Below are positions 34,701 to 46,024 of a stretch of DNA of 64,000 nucleotides, one piece after another (position 1 is the stretch's first letter; every line of letters begins with the position of its first letter). This stretch comes from Dactylis glomerata. Its lineage: Eukaryota > Streptophyta > Magnoliopsida > Poales > Poaceae. Location: the NCBI GenBank assembly GCA_007115705.1, contig QXEO01000531.1, forward strand, positions 16,148,368 through 16,212,367. Reading direction: 5' to 3'. The notes below the pieces were generated by a model. That model was not told the DNA's origin and searched no databases. It saw only the letters and a list, made by a program, of their open reading frames with translations. A program made the translations under genes and the position numbers.

Positions 34701-36755
34701 GTTCTTCTTGGGTACTATTACTGGGTTCGACACCCAACTCGAAGTTTTGATTTCTCTGATAAATCCAGCACTTTCTAATCTGTGCAATTCTGACGCTATT
34801 GCCTTCCTTTTGGGTTCATCGAATCGTCGCAGTGGTTGCTTGACTGGTTTCGCCTTGGGATCTACATTTAGTGCGTGCTCGACGAGTTCCCTGGGAACCC
34901 CTGGCATGTCCGATGGACACCAGGCGAAGATTTCCCAGCGCTCACGGAGGAACTCGACGAGCGCGCCTTCCTATGCGGGATCCAAGCTCACCGCAATTGA
35001 TGTCGTCTTGTTTGGGTCCGTAGGGTGGACGTGTATTTTCTTTGAATCCTGCGTTGTGTCGAAAGCCTTATCTGGCAGGGATCGTCCAACGTCGGGCAGC
35101 ACATTATGATCTGTTTCTCCTTTTAACCTCTCGTATTCTGCTGTCATGCCGAAGGTTTGCGCCATCTTGTTGAATTCTCTGTCGCATGTGTTGGCTACTT
35201 CAAAGCTCCCTTGTACTGTGATTGTTCCTTTGGGCCCTGTAATTTTTAACGTGAGATACGCGTAGTGCGGTACTGCCATGAATTTTGCAAATGTTGGGCG
35301 CCCCAGGATTGCATGATATTGTGACGGCCAATCCATAACTTCGAACTCCAGTTTCTCTCTTCTATAGTTTTCGCTGCTACCAAAGCAGACATCGAGTTCT
35401 ATTCTTCCCAAAGGGTAGTTTGCTGCTCCTGGTACTATCCCGTGGAAAGAGCAATCTGTTGGCTTCAGACTCGTCGGTGATATGCACATAGCCTTCAGTG
35501 TTCTAGCATATATTAAGTTTATGCCGCTCCCTGCATCCATGAACACTCTTCTGATGTCGTACCCTCCTATTTGCGCTTTTAGAACCATAGGCGAGTGGCC
35601 CGGCCTAGGAACTTTCCGTGGGTGATCCGCTCTACTAAACTTGACTGGTTGCTCTGACCATCGTAGGTACTCTGTGGTAGCTGGTGGTGACGATATTGCT
35701 AGGTTCACTTGCCTGGATATGCTCTTTCGCTCTTTTTTCGACTTGGGCACCGGTTGAATCATGGCTGATATGTATACTTTTCGCTCTAGATGCTTTGATA
35801 ACCTTTGAGTTTGATATCCTTGATTTCTACGTTTTTCTCCTTGCCTTCCTTCTTGGCTCGAGCCCATGGCACCTTGCAACCTTAGGAATGTTCTGCAATC
35901 CTTCATCTGGTGATTTGAGACCCTTTTCCCGTCGAGGTATGCGTAGTGGATTCGACAAGGTCCGTATAGCATATCCTCAGCCGAAGGACCAGAGTATCTT
36001 CACTTTTCTGTTCCTTTTGCCTGAAACCTCCTACTTTTGTACCCTTCCTCGTCTTCTAGTATATAACCTGCGGCTATCTGATTTCGCCTTCCTTGGTTAC
36101 CCCCGCTTTGGTATCGTCTCCTTTATCGACTTATTCTGTCGACTTCTGGCGAGCGCCCTCTTTTATTGTTATACGCGTCCTCTCCATCAGCGAATTTGTT
36201 GGCTTGTTCCATTAACTCAGTTACTGTCGTAGGTCTTGTTCTTCCTATTTCTTCTACAAGATCTGAGCGACGAAGTCCTTCCGAAAAGGCGTCTATTGCT
36301 TGTTCCTCGGAGACGTCCTCTGCTGAGTTTTTGATTATACTCCAGCGTTGTATATAAGATCGTAGCGTTTCGCCTTTCTTCTGCACACATGCTTTAACTT
36401 CTTCCAGTGATGCTGGGCGCTTGTAGGTGGAACGAAAATTTCTTGCGAATTGACTTTCGAGTTCCCCTCAGCTTCCAATGGATTCATCGGGTAGGGTGTT
36501 TAACCAGGACCGGGCGGCGCCGGTGAGGTGCAGCTGCAAACTTTGCATTGCAGTCGCCTTTGTTCCTCCTAATATCTGCACTGCCTGCAGATAATCTGAT
36601 AGCCATAGGGTGGGTTCCTGCGACCCGTCGTACTTGTTCTGATCGTGGGGTAGTTTAAATCCTTTGGGTACTCGCGTTTTGCGAACCCTGCAGGATAAAG
36701 CATAACGCACCCATATCTTTATCATCGTCTTCATAATTTTCTTCCCTCCAAGCAT
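31779..36755 (-). pseudogene. pol: gag C-part, protease, RT, RNase H, integrase of Tat-like element
   Basis: One frame runs from about 36755 to a stop at 31779, interrupted by TGA (36468-36470), TAA (36123-36125), TGA (36000-36002), TAG (34971-34973) and TAA (32655-32657). Order of domains: gag (WLNTLPDESIGS, then FSEGLRRSDLV); aspartic protease (VFMDAGSGINLIYA); reverse transcriptase (FLDAYSGYNQIKL, MPFGLKNAGATYQRMM, active site YIDDVV near 34375); first RNase H; a second RNase H-like domain (MYFDGSKRVQGAGAGVVL, NNEAEYEALLHG); integrase zinc finger (CGHHASSRA..CEACQRF) and DDE core (VAVDKF, TDNGTNF, GQVEKANG). No chromodomain is seen. Together these proteins would copy and insert the element; this copy cannot make an intact polyprotein. 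Confidence 0.92.
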
Positions 36756-37866
36756 GCCGTGATTTATCTACTCGAGCTTGTGCTATTATACTTCTTGCAT
36801 CCTCCTTCCTTTTCTGTCGCTTTTTCTCTTCTGATGATTCACTATAGTCATCGTTTGAGTACTTGTACCTGAACTTCTCCTTGCCACTTCCCTTGTAGCT
36901 TGTCGACTTCACCTCTGGGGCTTGCTCCCTGATTTTACCTTCTACTATTCCGAGGCTTCGTATCGCGGCTTGGTGCATATCTTCTCGCGGGTCCCCATGC
37001 TCTGGTCTTGTGGCTAGTAAATACGCTTGTGCTGCTGCTAATGCCGCCTCTGGCGTTTTTTGTACCAGGTCATCTTCCTCCTCTTCTGACTGTGGGGTGG
37101 GGCTCCTCGAGTACCCCTCTTCTCTGTCGCGTGCTGTTGCCCCCCTTCTATGTTTTGGATCTCCACGCCTCTCTCTGCTATATTCTGAGTCTTCACTATA
37201 GTCTTCCCAGTATTCTTCTCTTGATATGCTGTTGTTGTCTTGAAACATCATGTCTCTTTCCTCCCTTAGTTTCTTCTTGTGTTGGTATAATGCATACTGA
37301 TATCCCATTAGAACTTCTCTTCGCGATCCCTCGGGTACTTCTGTACCATGATTAATGGCTGATGTAATCATCCTCCATTCACCAGCCAAGACATGGACTT
37401 TCTCTTTTTCCTTTTTGTTGTGATTTTTCACTTTGTCGACTTGCCTGTCGACCCTTTTACTCTCTTCGCTGTTGTTTCCTTCCTCTGCTTCAGTGATAAT
37501 AACACATAACTGATGTACTTTGGAGACGCCGCTGCTTCCTACGGCGAAGTCCTTTGCGTTGTTGTGCATCTGACACGCTTTTTCTTCTGAGTCGAATTTT
37601 TCCTGAATTTCGTCGCTTTCTGCGATTAATGCTTTTTCTAAGCTGACCGGCGAGTTTACCTCGCTGGAAGAGCCTTCTGATGATTCCAATGCTTCCTTTG
37701 CTTCGGGCTTGCTTGCCGACGGATCTGGCTTTGTCGACTCTGAGAGGCGGGATGAACCCGATGGCCCGATGAGGATGCTCATACTTCCAATTGTCAGTTC
37801 TACCTCTTGACTTCTGTCGACTTTTGGACTGCTGTTGGCTAAAAGCGAAAAAGCCGTCGAATTCAT
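36655..37866 (-). pseudogene. gag: N-terminal gag of the Tat-like element
   Basis: The first ATG after the PBS is at 37866 (an upstream TTG is inside the PBS and not a start). The frame runs about 400 codons, acidic and Ser/Glu-rich, with a coiled or disordered look (HKKKLREERDMMFQ) and no zinc knuckle. It then overlaps, in a different frame, the continuation beginning around 36755, so a frameshift lies between about 36655 and 36755. Because the downstream frame goes directly on into conserved gag, this is more likely a mutation than programmed frameshifting. Confidence 0.75.
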
Positions 37867-37883
37867 GGTTCCAACGCCCAAAG

Positions 37884-37901
37884 TCCCCACGGTCGGCGCC
37901 A
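37884..37901 (-). other. Primer binding site of the Tat-like element
   Basis: On the minus strand TGGCGCCGACCGTGGGGA begins 2 bp inside the 5' LTR. The TGGCGCC start is complementary to a tRNA 3' end with the sequence GGCGCCA. The exact tRNA was not assigned. Confidence 0.75.
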
Positions 37902-37903
37902 AT

Positions 37904-38238
37904 TGACGAGGGTTAACTCGATAAATGTCCTAGATGAAGGACTTAGGATCGGGGAGATAGGGCGTCGGATGAACTCGAAGGTAAAGTTAGTCGAAATAGG
38001 TGTGTATCGAAAGTAAACTTGGGTGTTCAACCTGGCTTGCTTTCAATCTGCCCTACACCGTCCCCTCCTGGCCCCTATATATAGGTGGCCAGGTCTCGAG
38101 GATCGGGTAGGGTTCGATACAGATTACAAATATCGACATACGGTAACAACTCGTATTCGACTATCATTACAATTGGGCCTAGCTTAACGGGCCTCAGGGG
38201 TACTCAACCAACGGGCTCTATTAACTATACCCTTGTCA
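37904..38238 (-). repeat. 5' LTR of the Tat-like element
   Basis: 335 bp, same termini as the left LTR, followed by the PBS. The target duplication GCTAG follows on the other side at 38239-38243. Confidence 0.95.
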
Positions 38239-40440
38239 GCTAGGGTGACAGACACTGGATAATTCAGTCAGGAAGGCTGTTTTCCTATCAGATTGTGCAG
38301 CTCTCTACACAATAATCAGATTCCATTTGAAATTACTCTTATTATGAGTTACCAGGATCTTAAGAAAGTGGTCATATGCCTCATTTTCATGAATGTTAAA
38401 AGTTTCTTCCCTAATCCCAACTAAAACACCACAAGATCTCCCTCTAAGGCGCAGTCCATTTCCAAATGAAATTCTGCCCACTCATGAGCTTTGAAATCAT
38501 CTTTCAAAGTCTCCTGTAGTCCAATAAAATCTGATCTCTTTTCACAGAGAGTTTCTGGAAGAAACCTCTGTTTTCAATTCTTCTAATTCCCCTCAAATTC
38601 CAAGTAGAACCTAAAATTTTAACTTTTTTTCTACTTTTAGAAACCTGCACTCTGGATTTTACACAGACATTTTCTGGTGACCTTTTTGCTTCATTTTTCT
38701 AGCAGATAAGAGAGTTTTGGATTTGTCCAAACACCTGTTGATCAAATCATCCTCAAGGTCATTTTCATTATTATAAGCTTCATTATCAGATAGGATACCA
38801 ACATCACCAATAGGTGGAGAATCCACACTTGATTCAGTTTGAGCATCACTCAAAGACTTAAAATAAAGATTTAACCTAGACGATTCTAAATCTTTAGCTA
38901 TCTCAGTATTTTCTCAATAGATTCCATATACTCACTCCCAGATCAATACCTACCATTAAAGCAGTTTGTGCCAAATAAGGATTTGCAACATCCAAATAAG
39001 AGGGGATGAGGTTACCTGTTTCAGCACAAAGATTCCTAACTTTAGCACGTTCCTTAGCCCTTTCTTTATTTTTTTGCCAATCCTGTGATGCCAGCCAACA
39101 AAACCTCCTAACCATAAGGACCCTTTCTTCTTCAGTAATCGAAGCATCAACAATTTTCTCGTCCACTTCAATAGTTTTCTGGCTCTCCTCTTCAGTGTTC
39201 TCTATGCATTCCCCACGTTGGATTTTCTGAATCTTGTTTGCAAAAAACGTACTCTGAGTATCTTCAAAGTCATAGCCGTAATATTTTCATAATTCACTTT
39301 CTCAGCTTCATCTAGCTTCTGCCTTGAACTTCCTATCCATCATACTCCACTGGCTTCTTCTTCACTGTCCAGTACCGACTGAGCTGTTGTTGGTTCAGGT
39401 TCTTTTTCTTTGTGTAGCAAGTTAGTAAAACTGACTTTATTAGCGACCACAGGCACTGCTGTCAATAACTTAGTTTGTGCCCTGTTATCTAAATACAGTT
39501 TCTTCTGATGTAATTCATATGCAGTCAGAGATAAGCTGCCAAAACCCAATCTGCCACTGCCAGCTGTCTCGTGTACTTCTCGGATAATTGGCTCCTGTGG
39601 CAAAGTCGGTAGAACATCTTGCTGAATTGATGTCTTCTGAATGACCTTTGTATTGCTTGCTTCCACTTGCTGGGATTTTTTGGGCTCCCCCAATTGCTTT
39701 TGTAGAATATTGTTACTGCTGCTGAAAAGGCATGGGTATTTCCAGCCGGGCTGCAGAATTTGCAACACAAAGCTGAAAATTATTTTGACAAGGCACCAAA
39801 GGCTGGCTTGTATGTATCTGTTGCAGTAATTGCTGGAAGGATGGTTGATCAGTGACCACATTGCCCACAAAAACGTCCTGATGGTGTTGATTCACCAAGC
39901 AAGACAAACTTTCTTGAACTGTTAAACTTCGATTTATCTCCTGTTGTAACTGCTGCTGTTGAAATTTTTGCTGGTGTTGAGGTTGTTGTTGCTTAAGAGT
40001 GCTAGCATCTCCAAGAAATAATTCAAATTCTGTCCCATCAGCCAATCTTGATTTCTTAGGGTCTTGTGTTTGTTGTGAAATCGTGTTACACATATAAATT
40101 GTCAGATTGCATATCCAGCTCTATTCAAACATATCAGTGAAACATTTAATCAGTTTATTCTCAGTCATTTGTCCAGATTCGACATAGATTACACCCAAGG
40201 GATTGACATGCTCCTTCCTATTCTAAACTTTCGCACTCTGCACTAAAAGACAACCCAGCCCCTTTCCTGCAAACTGCATAGCCCACAAATTTGCAACAGG
40301 TTCGGCTGTTTTGGCCAAGTATCCTAGAGCGTTAATCGCTGCTAATCTTATGTTGCAAATCGCTGCTGCACGATTGGAAAGGAATTCATAATATCCGACA
40401 TACAACTCTACGACTAATTGCTACTAGTAGATAATACTAC
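38239..40440 (-). mobile_element. LINE, ORF1 and endonuclease start (right part)
   Basis: On the minus strand the block from about 40405 to 38650 carries ORF1-like, Gln-rich gag peptides (for example QQQPQHQQKFQQQQLQQ and LDVANPYLAQTALMVG) with several stops and shifts. The endonuclease start (NLRGI-like near 38600) follows and continues to FLTELSSVCHP at 38239. The reading then goes on at 29408 across the Tat-like insertion. The LINE starts about 90 bp beyond the stop codon of the RING-H2 gene, so it may lie in that gene's 3' UTR. No target duplication or poly-A end was found. Confidence 0.75.
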
Positions 40441-40494
40441 TGCCGATGCGAATCAACACCACGACTGATGCTAGACTGAACTTGACCCTACGGC

Positions 40495-41229
40495 CTACAC
40501 ACGAAAGCTGGATCGATGGAGCTCGATGTCGTCCTTGGGCTGGAGCGGTGGTCGGTGGAGGTCGTCGAAATCCATGCTGCAGGTGTAGCGATGGCGCTGG
40601 CGCGGTGCACTGGCCTCACCTGAAGAAGGTGGAAAGGAAAGTCAGGTTTAAGATGTTCATCCAGAAACTCAAAGGGTGAACAAGATCGGTGTGTAATGTA
40701 AGAGAAAAGGAGAAAAGAGCTTACCCGTGTCTCCGGTCAGCTTGATGTTGGTCGCGTTGCACACGGGGCAGGCCAGGTTGACGTCCAGCCACCGCCGGAT
40801 GCAGTGCCTGTGGAAAGCGTGGTGGCACTCCAGAACATCCGGCGGCCCATCTTCACAGGCATGGCGGCAAATGCCGCAGACCTCCACCTCCACGTCGACG
40901 ATGTGTTCGGCAGAGGATTCAGTATCCTGCGATGAGGTGGAGGTGGCTTGGCCTTGAGCTCGCTCGCCGTCGCCGGTGCCGCTTCCGGTGCGGACGACGG
41001 CTGTCTCGGCAGCGGCTGGGGCGCGCGGAGGGGGCACGGCTGCACGTGCCCTCCGCTTCTTCTTCCACCGGCGAATGCACCAGGCAGTCGCCCCGAGCAG
41101 TACCACCACGGCGACGACCGCGACGACGATGGCGGCTATCACGCCGCCGCTAAGGGGCTTATGGGATGTGCCGGCCGGCTCGTAGGCGGGCTTCGCACGC
41201 TGGAAGCCATGGGCGGCGGGATCGCTCAT
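40495..41229 (-). CDS. RING-H2 membrane E3 ubiquitin ligase, ATL-like
   Basis: The ATG is at 41229. Exon 1 (41229-40725) encodes a single membrane helix at about residues 29-52 (GVIAAIVVAVVAVVVLLGA) followed by a basic stop-transfer patch (RRWKKKRRAR). A Pro/Ala/Ser-rich linker comes next, then a RING-H2 finger CGIC-x13-CxH-xxH-xxC-xxxW-x7-CPVC. A GTAAGC donor at 40724 and a TTCTTCAG acceptor before 40619 join exon 2 (40619-40495) in frame, giving 209 aa; without splicing the frame would end at 40669 after 186 aa. One helix at the N-terminus, no GLD motif clearly visible, and a C-terminal RING-H2 are ATL-type features. Such proteins transfer ubiquitin to membrane-near targets, often in stress responses; the target here is unknown. 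Confidence 0.85.
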
Positions 41230-41275
41230 CTTGCTCGACGAATTTTGGACATCCGAAGCAGGGGAATGGCATTCC

Positions 41276-41282
41276 CTTTATA
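41276..41282 (-). promoter_or_regulatory. TATA box of the RING-H2 gene
   Basis: The minus strand reads TATAAAG, about 50 bp upstream of the ATG at 41229, within a CpG-rich region. The predicted leader is only about 20 bp. Confidence 0.5.
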
Positions 41283-41399
41283 CAGAGGCGCGGGCGCGGT
41301 GCGACGGAGCAGGAGCCGTTGGGTGGAGCTGCCATGGCCTGCGCGATCGCCATTTGAGGCAGTAGCCGTTTGGCGGAAGTTTGCCTGCGCCGCCTACAA

Positions 41400-42123
41400 T
41401 TTTAGAAGGAGCCGTTGGGGAGGAAGATGGAGGGGGCGTTTGCCGCCATGGAAGTCCGGTGCTGCTCTGTTTCTCTGCTCCCCCCCTTCTCGTGTACTAG
41501 TAGATTTTGTCCGAATTTTATTTTCCAATATAAGAGGGAAAAAAACTTGTCTAGCTTCTTTGTCACTGTTGGATATCTTCTGGTAGGAGCACTAAGCTCC
41601 GTTTTGAGTTTTGCTTATGAGATGGCATGTTGTCATAATGTCATGCATGGGGCTATGTGTCAATATATATTAGGCTTTGATATTCTAGAGTCGGTTTATT
41701 TGGGATTTTTGGGGTTAGAAAAGAAAACATGTGGTGGTCATCCAAAAAAAAGGAGAACATGTTGGGGTTGTTGTTTCAGAGAGAAGTCTTTGTGCTTCGC
41801 GGCCGAACTGCCCTCACGACGGTGGACGGGAATACGGCGGCATGAGCGAGGGTCGGCAGCGGAAATACGATAGCATGAGCGGTGGCCGACGGAAATAGGA
41901 TCGCCGGGTGCAGTCCACCTTCTCCAAACCAGCCCACATTAATCACCCGAGGTGGCATATCAAGCCCACTGCCTCTGTCTTTGATGGCGTCATCACCGCC
42001 GTTCAGTCGACATCAAAGACGACAAGTAGGAGCACATGGAGAGTAGCCCGGCGATGCACGGCTTGTGGAGACACCAGACCAGGTGGTCAACATCACCATC
42101 GCCATCGTATGTTCTCCTTTTTC
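41400..42123. other. Upstream region of the RING-H2 gene
   Basis: Mixed sequence with short frames in several directions but no recognised domain and no transposon ends. It leads into the tandem array. Confidence 0.35.
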
Positions 42124-43823
42124 CGCGAGGTCAACTTCATCCGTGGCTCAACCCTGTCCTTTTTCTCTTGGACGAGGCATAACAGCGGTGTGAGGCGCAG
42201 GTCGTAGAAGCGGCCATCGATGGCGTCGACCCCATGCAAATCCGCCTCGGTGGCACAGTTCTCAAACTATTTAAACACTAAAAGTAGGATTCGAGGATAC
42301 ACTATGCATCCTCCTCGACGAGCCACAGATCCACATACCCGGCTATGACAAGCCTATGAAGTACCAGGTCCCCTCCACGTCTCCCCATCTATTGCTCTGT
42401 GCTTTTCTCGCATGCAACATCATCGGGTTTGCTTACTATTGACAAGCTCATTGCATGAATACGAAGGGAAAAAACAAAGTAACAGTCTACAGTACAATAC
42501 CAGACATTAAAATATACCAAGCACCATAGATGCATAGTTAATTTTTAAAATTGAATCTTTTGGTTCTATGCATTTCAGATTGGTTGAGATATGTAGTTCA
42601 GGGTAATAGGTGGACTAAATTATTTGAGGCATAATTTGAGTTACTTTCTTGGTATGTTGCTCAAGGTTGAAGATAAGTAAGTTGTTTATGTATATTCATA
42701 TTGAAAACATGAGGCCATGCTATCATACGTTGAAGCCTAAAACTAATCAATGCCATACAAATTAATTTAGTTTGATTTCAGCTTAAATTGATTGCATAGT
42801 ACAAATGTATTGGAAATGAAGGCTATAAGTTATACTAGAGTTTTCTTCTAACCTAAATGCAGAGTTGTATTAAATTCTATAATTCTTGGTGAAGAGCCTG
42901 CACAGATAAACTTAACCACATTGTTAGTTAACACCATAGTATTTATATGTCTGCTATTTTCACTTCCTTAGATTGATTAATAGATCATGTACACATACAT
43001 CAATGAAAATCAACAGATCTGTTTGGAGACCGTCTACATTGGGTATTAGAACTTATGAGTTCACTTGACATTCTTTTTTGTAGAATCTGATTTTTATTTA
43101 CCAGATCTGACTCGAGCGTGTGCATCAAACAAATTTATATATTATAAAGGCATCCAATTTATTTCCAAATCAATTTTGTAGTGTGCCTCTTTTTCCCTCT
43201 TATTGATCAACTCATTCTTAACCAATGACCGAACTGAATTCTCGGGTCACCGAAGTGCTTGGTTATGTGTGTAATTTGTTCTTCTGCAATCAATTTATAT
43301 TTTATAGGGAACATGCTAACGAAGCTATTCTTACTGATGTAAAAAAATTCTTCAATCCAAGTGCATTTTTATATTAAATGTTTGATATTCATTCTTCTTC
43401 AGAAATCAATTCAGAATTTCATATGCTTCCCTGATGTTTCATGTCATATTGTTAGTCAGTTCTTCATGTGCCAGCTGGGCCAAGAGTTTGGCTCAAAAGT
43501 ATGTGGCACCAAGGTGCTCGAAGCTAAACCCAGGGGCTATATTTCTAAATAGTGTATGACTAGGGACAAATATGCAAGCCTGACAGAAGACGCTTTGTCA
43601 CAGAGGTGCCCCTCAGCTTGCAAGACAACTCGCCAAGGATCTGCAATGGGTGACACTTCATTCGTGGCTCAACCCTTTCCTTTTATCACTCGGACGAGGC
43701 AGAGCAGCAGTGTGAGGCGCAGGTCGCAGAAGCGGCCATCGATGGCGTCGACCCCATGCAAATCTGCCTCGGTGGCACAGTTCTCAAACCATTTCAACAT
43801 TAAAAGTAGGATTCGAGGATGCA
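42124..43823. repeat. Tandem array, partial unit plus unit A
   Basis: The phrase ACTATGCATCCTCCTCGA marks unit starts at 42301, 61098 and 62633. Unit A runs from 42301 to 43823 (1522 bp), after a 177-bp partial unit from 42124. Copies agree almost base for base over long tracts, with small indels. Unit A was interrupted by the family B nest at 43824. Short stretches read like peptides in all copies (for example QLGQEFGSKVCGTK), but stops prevent a full frame. Confidence 0.85.
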
Positions 43824-45496
43824 TGATACTCCAAGTGGATGTTGCTGGCGCTAAGTTGACGCGGGAGGTTTTCTTCAATCTTTGGAAGTATTCTTCTTTA
43901 GTCCCCGACAACGGCGCCAGAAAATTAGCTGCTGCTGGTTGATGTGGGAGCAGACTGTCCTTGTGCGTGGTGGATAACCAGCCCGTTGGGAACCCCAAGA
44001 GGAAGGTATGATGAGTATAGCAGCTAGTTTTCTCTCAGTTAAGAAACCAAGGTTTATCGATCAGGAGAGGAGAGACAAACGACTGAAGGTGATGCGTAAC
44101 CTGCACACACACACAACCAAGTACTTTGTTCCCAACTTGCGATGAGGTTGTCAATCTCACCGGTTTGCTTGAAACAAAGGTTATGAGCGTATCGAGTGGA
44201 AAACAATATAGTATGCGAGTAAAGTAAACAGTACGAGTAAAGTAAATAGGTGATAGCAATATGATGTAAATAGGACCGGGATCCACAGTTCACTAGTGGT
44301 GTCTCTCCATAAGATAAATAACACATGCTGGGTAAACAAATTACAGTTGGGCAATTGATAGAATAAAGATAAACGTGATATGTCAAGAAGATCACTATGA
44401 GATTTATTCTGGGCATTACAACAAAATAAATAGACCGCCATCCAACTGCATCTATGACTAATAATCCACTCCCGGGGATATCAATCCGAACACCCCAAAA
44501 GTATTAAGTTGCGAACAACAGATAATTGCATCAAGCAAAGTGTGTAATTTAAACAAAGCATATGCCCTTGAGCATATGAATGTTGTTTTCTCCCTAGTAG
44601 CAACAGCACATCTACAACCTTAGAGGTTTCTGTCACTCCCCCAGATTAAATAGAGGCATGAACCCACTATCGAGCATAAATACCCCCTCTTGGAGTCACT
44701 AGCAACTACTTGGCCAAGATAGCTACTAACAATGGAGAGCATGCAAGATCATAAACAACATAGAGATAACAAAAGATAATATTTAGTACAGCAACTTAAT
44801 CATAAACACCAATATTCATCGGATCCCAACAAACCAAACATGTAGAATTACATAACGGTGATCTCAATCATGTAGGGCAGCTCATGAGATCTAAACATGA
44901 AGCACATGGTGGAGAAGACAACCATCTAGCTACTGCTATGGACCTATAGTCCAAGGTAGACTACTGCGATGAAGAAGACCTCCGGTGGTGATTCCCCTCT
45001 CCGGCAGGGTGCCGGGAAGAGCTTCTGGACCCTCCCGATCTTTGGGTCGACGGCGGCGGCGGATCGCGATGTGTTCTGGAAATCTGATCGGGTCCTTAGG
45101 TTTTTTCCGTCGGGGGGTCTTTATAGGCGAAGGGGCGATGTCAGAGGAGGAGCCATGCGCCCTCACGCGGGGCCCGCGCGGCCAGGGGCCTGGCCACGCC
45201 ACCCCTGCGTGTGGGGCCCTGGTGGCCCCCCTCCTACTCTCCTTCGGATCTCTGGAAGCTTCCGGGTAAAATAAGACTTCAGGAATTTGTTTCGTCCAAT
45301 TCTGAGAATATTTCCTGTGTATCACTTCTGAAACACAAAAACAGCAGAAAACAGGAAACTGGCACTGTGGCAACTCGTTAATAGGTTAGTTCCGGAAAAT
45401 GCATAAAAGTGCCATGAAGTGTAACGAAACAATAGGCAAATGGTGTAAAAACAAGCATGGAGCATCAAAAATTATAGATACGTTGGAGACGTATCA
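43824..45496 (-). repeat. 3' LTR of family B
   Basis: 1673 bp; minus-strand start TGATACGTCTCCAACGTATC at 45496 and end GGAGTATCA at 43824, so the termini form TGATAC/GTATCA inverted repeats. TATA box CTATAAAG at 45119-45126. A PBS-like sequence (43902-43919) followed by GAAAATTAGC lies 78 bp inside the end. Confidence 0.92.
43902..43919 (-). other. PBS-like sequence inside family B 3' LTR
   Basis: The plus strand reads TCCCCGACAACGGCGCCA followed by GAAAATTAGC, the same arrangement as the true PBS at 49185 and its spacer. It lies inside the LTR, 78 bp from its terminus. Confidence 0.75.
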
Positions 45497-45497
45497 A

Positions 45498-45511
45498 GCA
45501 TCCCCAAGCTT
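45498..45511 (-). other. Polypurine tract of family B
   Basis: On the minus strand AAGCTTGGGGATGC stands just before the LTR start. The same 14-mer occurs twice more inside the element. Confidence 0.8.
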
Positions 45512-45974
45512 AACTCCTGCTCGTCCTCGAGTAGGTAAGTGATAACAAAAGAATAATTTTTGAGGTGACATGCACCTACACAATCTTGATCATATATGTA
45601 AGCATTTGTGAGCTGGGATCATAAGAACTTAAAACATGGGCATGAAGATATAATCTTGACAATAAGAACTTAGCAACCATGTTGTAAACATGCAAATGAA
45701 CACAAACAAAAGATCATGAAAATGAAACAATGAAAGTCAAATGTGTGTTCAAATCATAAGGAAAAACATACAAATGGTTTTCAGCTTGTCCTTCAAAGAG
45801 AGCAAAACATAAATGCATAGGACACCTTCAAGTTTAAGAGGGCGACTAGATATAAATAATTTAAGAACAAGTGAAACCAACAATATGAATCAATCAATGT
45901 ACTTTGGGACAATGCATATTATACTAAGAATGACAACTATGCTCTCTTAATGGTGCATAAAGAAAGAAGGTGGT

Positions 45975-46024
45975 GACTCAACATAAAAGTAAAAGAAAGG
46001 CCCTTCGCAGAGGGAAGCAGTGAT
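45975..46024. repeat. 50-bp block identical to one in family A
   Basis: Counterpart of 5742-5791. Adjacent sequence is recognisably related but diverged, including the phrase around GGAGTTGGATGCACGAG (family A near 6315, family B near 46859). Confidence 0.85.

Larger units (their letters stand above)
29409..38238 (-). mobile_element. Complete Tat-like Ty3/gypsy element
   Basis: Both 335-bp LTRs (29409-29743 and 37904-38238) and a 5-bp target duplication GCTAG (29404-29408 and 38239-38243) are present, so the 8830-bp element is structurally complete. On the minus strand it contains PBS, gag, protease, reverse transcriptase, two RNase H-like segments, integrase, then a long 3' noncoding region that holds an antisense gene. 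A long 3' region with antisense frames and a second RNase H are features of the Tat lineage. By eye the LTRs differ at three positions, all transitions (about 99.1% identity). At 1.3e-8 substitutions per site per year this is roughly 0.3-0.4 million years. Coding frames are broken by one frameshift and five stops. It lies in a LINE. Confidence 0.93.

Noticed and set aside
37866..37902. Start of the Tat-like gag at a TTG codon at 37902
   Set aside because: The TTG lies in the primer binding site and is not a usual start; the first ATG is at 37866.
43902..43927. LTR of family B ending at the inner PBS (about 43930)
   Set aside because: The target duplication ATGCA abuts TGATACTCC at 43824, and the same longer end is present in both LTRs, so the longer LTR is the integrated form.
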